The notes under the pieces are model-generated. The model worked only from the letters and a program-made list of their open reading frames with translations, had not been told where the DNA came from and made no database searches. From Phoenix dactylifera (Eukaryota; Streptophyta; Magnoliopsida; Arecales; Arecaceae): DNA of 64,000 bases. The stretch's first letter is position 1. The number at the start of each line of letters is the position of its first letter. Below, piece after piece: positions 60,685-64,000 of this stretch. The stretch is from assembly GCF_009389715.1 (NCBI RefSeq), contig NC_052404.1, positions 11,168,480-11,232,479 of the forward strand, read 5' to 3'. The position numbers were made by a program, and so were the translations under genes.

Positions 60685-63629
60685 TCAGCTTTCATCAGCA
60701 AAGGAACGAGGTATTGCCTTTTCCAATAGGGTTGTATTCTCAAACATCATTATCGGGTGCTCTAGATATGCCTGCAACTGTCAAATTTCCAGTTGTCAAT
60801 AACAATGCAACGGCATGCTGTAAACTAACTTGAATCATAAGAAAGGCAAAAAGGATATTATTCACTACAAAGATGGAAAGGTTGTCTTTACCCGCTCCTT
60901 TGTTACTTCTGCAAACCCAAGCTTATTTGTCCATATTGACTGCATGTCTTCATCAACAGAAACTAGGAGGAATTCCACCTTCAAGCGACTCAGTAACCTC
61001 TCAATTAATAAAAGAAGAGTTCGAAAGTAACCCTGTGAGACAATGTCAACGTTTATCATCTGTTATTCTTTTTAAATCATGCACAGCTGTAGGTGGCAAC
61101 AATTCTATATCATTGAACACCAAACAAAGGTTGATGAAAAACATCATTTAGAGAAGGAAACAATATCACAAAGTTGTTGCGGATTCTGAAAGAACTATTT
61201 TGAAAAACAGCCAGCCTTCATTGCTGTATTGCAATGCCCCCCGCGGAAAAAAAAGGGGTTAATCTAATGAAGCCTCTAGCTATTTACTAGAAGTAGTCCT
61301 CCAACCAAATAAGGCAACAGATGCAGCCCAGCCACTACCGATGCATAAAATAAGTCTTCATAGCACAAATTAAAATATATGACACTCTTCTACATGGGAT
61401 ACAGAGCCTCCATCAAATTTCAATTCAAGTGCTATTTTTATATTGCCATAGTCACTTATTCTACGTCTATATTTAGGGGGAAAACGTTTACTGACATTTC
61501 TGAGACAAAGGACTACTGTGGATGCTTTGACTAGTTGCTTGGTTTTTACAAGTGACATAAAAGAAAAGGATGAATTAGTTAGGAAAGGAGCATGTACCAG
61601 CTATCTAGACAGTGCTTAGGAACTGCTTTGGCAATGTTCTTAGGTCTTATTTTGGTCATGAGAGTAGTGCCAAAAGCCTTATTATACTTATATAGGTGAA
61701 TGAAATTGAGCCATTATCGTTCTCTTCCATAATAAGGTTTATGTCTGGGCCCTTCGTGAGCGTAGAAGGATTATGTCATAAACTGAAGGATTCTTTTGAA
61801 GAATCAAGCCAGCTGATTGTGAGCAAGGGTCCCCTATAAATAAGATTGTTTTTGTAACTAAGATACTAAAATAGAATAATACTTCAGCAAGTTATCTTTC
61901 TAATTATCTATTAATAGAGAAAGATAAGGCCATGGACGCTCAAGAAAAAAGGACTTCTTTTCACCATGAAATTGGAGTATGATGACAATAATGAGGGCAA
62001 GAGGGAAAGAAGCAGTTAATCAATATCACATGGGGAAACTTCTAGCATTATAACATCTTTTCAAAGGTTGCTTGTAGTTGCACTTGAACTGTGAGTGATG
62101 ACACAATCACCCAAACTGTGGATTTGGAAAACTTTGATCTTCTTTCCCCGCACCAAAGTTCAAGTATTGAATTTATAGAAGCAGATAACAACTTCATCAA
62201 ATTTTAGAGCTCTAGAAGATTGACAGACATGATGACCAAGCCAAGAAACATGATGACCAGAATGGATATCAAATAATGCCTCATAGTCCAATTGAAGACT
62301 CTGAGGTCTAGATAGGAAATATGAGTCCTCAATTTCAATCCAAGTTCATTTAGTTCTGAGACTTTAGTTCTCGTTTACCTTTGCTATGTTTATCCACCAC
62401 TTTTAGGAGTCCAAAAAGGACTATCATTGGTTAGTTACAGAAAGATCAGGATAGCAAATTTGACTAGAAGTGTTTGGGGACCATTGGCAATGTTTCTGAG
62501 TCCTGTTTTGGCTAGGACGTGCTGTAAACTTTTATTTTAGTAATAGGATGAGTCTTAGAGTCATTATAACTGTGTTTTTCCATAGAGGGATATATAAGAA
62601 TCTGGACTTCATGAATATTCTGTATTTTCTGAACACCTACAGCCTACGTTGCCTGCAAAGGAGCCTGTACAAAATAAAGCGGAAGTCTAACGTGAGTTAA
62701 TATTGTACATTTTCTGAAGCAACTAAAACTTTAAACGGCGATTTATCCTTCTCTCATATTTTCTTGTCCTTAACTTGTGTTTATTTCTTAATCTATTTCA
62801 CTGCATAGACAGCTTCCCAAGTTCCTAACATAACAGGCAAGATGAGAGAATAACAGAATATTATTTCTGAGACCTTCGAGCGCATCTGAAACTTAAACAA
62901 TGAGATTGAAGATTACAGAATGAGAGTTGCAAGCTTGTCTCACCTTGCCTCGATATCCCTTGTAAGTAACAACCAAAGGAAGTTCCGCAACCTTTGTACC
63001 AAATACCCTAAGAACTCCAGCTGATGCAAGATCTAATGGCCGAAGACCAAATAAGCTAAAATCTCCTGATGCAGGATCTGCTCTGTATTCACCACACGGG
63101 CAATATTTAAAATCAGCATCATAGTTAATCATCTCGAACAAGCATTATTCCATTCTACTTGGGTTTGGGTCTAGTTTCATGACAAAGAGCAAGGGCAAAT
63201 ATTGCCATTTGATGCCCTTCCCAACCCAGTTCTCAGACTAGGCATTGGCAGCATGAAATAGTTATTGTGCCACAAGCACTGGCAAAGCCAAAAGCCAATG
63301 GTTATGACGAATACAAATAAACTGAAAACATTAACCATGGTAAGAGAAGTGCTTGAAAGCCAAGGAGCATTACTTTTCAGTTATCGCTACACAATACATT
63401 CCAAGGCAATCTGACCCCTCCACCTTTAAACTGCAAAACATTCACAATTTTTAAGCAATTTTTTCATCATATCTTTCAGGATAAAGGGAATGCACAGCAG
63501 AAAATAGTTAAATGTGCACCATATATAACAGTAGAGAGGGAAAGAAAAAGAATAAGAGGCAAGATCTTACCCATGAACCATAGCAGGTATTAAATCACGA
63601 CCACAACATTCTATGGGCTGAAATGAATC
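60685..63629 (-). CDS. IDM1-like PHD-finger/GNAT acetyltransferase, C-terminal exons
   Basis: The last five visible exons (minus): 63629-63571, 63430-63374, 63055-62944, 61032-60892, 60771-60685, with GT-AG borders and matching phases, ending at TGA 60685-60687. The joined text reads FQPIECCGRDLIPAMVHG, then SDCLGMYCVAITEN, ASAGVLRVFGTKVAELPLVV, YKGYRGKGYFRTLLLLIERL, DEDMQSIWTNKLGFAEVTKE and MMFENTTLLEK. This order matches the GNAT fold that follows the PHD finger in plant IDM1-type proteins, where it acetylates histone H3 to guide DNA demethylation. YRGKGYF corresponds to the acetyl-CoA-binding loop (Q/RxxGxG/A region). The PHD finger and N-terminus would lie beyond position 64000. The family call is firm; equivalence to IDM1 itself is not. 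Confidence 0.87.
61033..62943 (-). other. Intron of the IDM1-like gene with an internal repeat
   Basis: Two related stretches, near 61620-61760 and 62470-62600, share words such as TTGGCAATGTT, CTTATTTTGG/CTGTTTTGG and a ...TATAGGTGAATGA/ATAGGATGAGT context, suggesting an old duplication. No exon is seen. Confidence 0.35.
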
Positions 63630-64000
63630 CTGAGAACAGAAAAAGTAGCTCAATCCCAAGCAACTGGTCGCATGCTGCTGAATTGTGTCTCTTGTTCTTT
63701 TATTGGATGGAAATAAAAATTGTTTTTGTATGTGTATTGTTTGAATTTTTTGAAGTTATGCCAGATATAGTTGTGATATGATTTTCTTTTCAATTAGTAT
63801 TCTTAGTAATTCCACAATGTTGCAAAAAATCCATAGTATCATTGCTCAAGTTACTAAACATCCTTCAGGTATAGGATTATCTAGCTTAAAGCTAATATAC
63901 AATTAATTCCAGTAAATTAAAACAATAATCAACTAGAACTGATGGATGAACTTGCAAGATCTCATGGTCCTACACAGATACACGTGTGACGTCAGACTAT

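Noticed and set aside
60559..61151. Plus-strand frames with moderate complexity that at first looked like an exon
   Set aside because: The minus strand gives the last two exons of the IDM1-like gene here; the plus frames are their shadows.

Overview
This window is nuclear DNA of a flowering plant, most likely a monocot and plausibly a palm (inference from long introns, codon use, AT-rich intergenic DNA and repeat types; no single marker proves it). Genes have GT-AG introns, several of kilobase size. I see no bacterial operon, CRISPR array, plasmid function or tRNA/rRNA gene.

Layout. 1-4644: probable intron or intergenic DNA behind the first exon of a Rab8/RABE GTPase (4645-4717, minus). 5305-6262: 3' end of a dead LINE. 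8447-13180: soluble inorganic pyrophosphatase gene (plus, 8 coding exons) with a duplicated G-box promoter segment and a one-base deletion in exon 8. 13446-14540: a fold-back element and a ~42 bp minisatellite that resembles its core. 16313-17102: ribosomal protein S15a/uS8 (minus) whose stop codon is lost; its leader exon is probably at 25512-25585, so an 8.4 kb 5'UTR intron holds a young, complete-length Ty3/gypsy element (18944-24551). 25023-30305: a cluster of mobile-element remains: an LTR-like block, a solo LTR with a perfect 5 bp target duplication and an internal 30 bp minisatellite, and a PIF/Harbinger-like element with internal satellites.

30774-31223: intact intronless histone H2B, followed 354 bp later by a broken H2B tail. 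32363-35905: four-exon small RRM protein with a mitochondrial-type N-terminus. 38519-38690: second fold-back element. 39190-45451: plant gene of unknown function (plus). 47014-57558: complete 17-exon ArgJ-type glutamate N-acetyltransferase (minus, 470 aa), the arginine-pathway enzyme of plastids. 60685-63629: last five exons of a PHD-finger/GNAT protein of the IDM1 type (minus), which continues past the window end.

The genes are unrelated housekeeping genes and form no pathway together. I found no new biological system. The points worth a second look are the reading-frame defects in two otherwise good housekeeping genes, the young retrotransposon inside a ribosomal-protein gene, the H2B tail copy, and the link between fold-back elements and the minisatellite.
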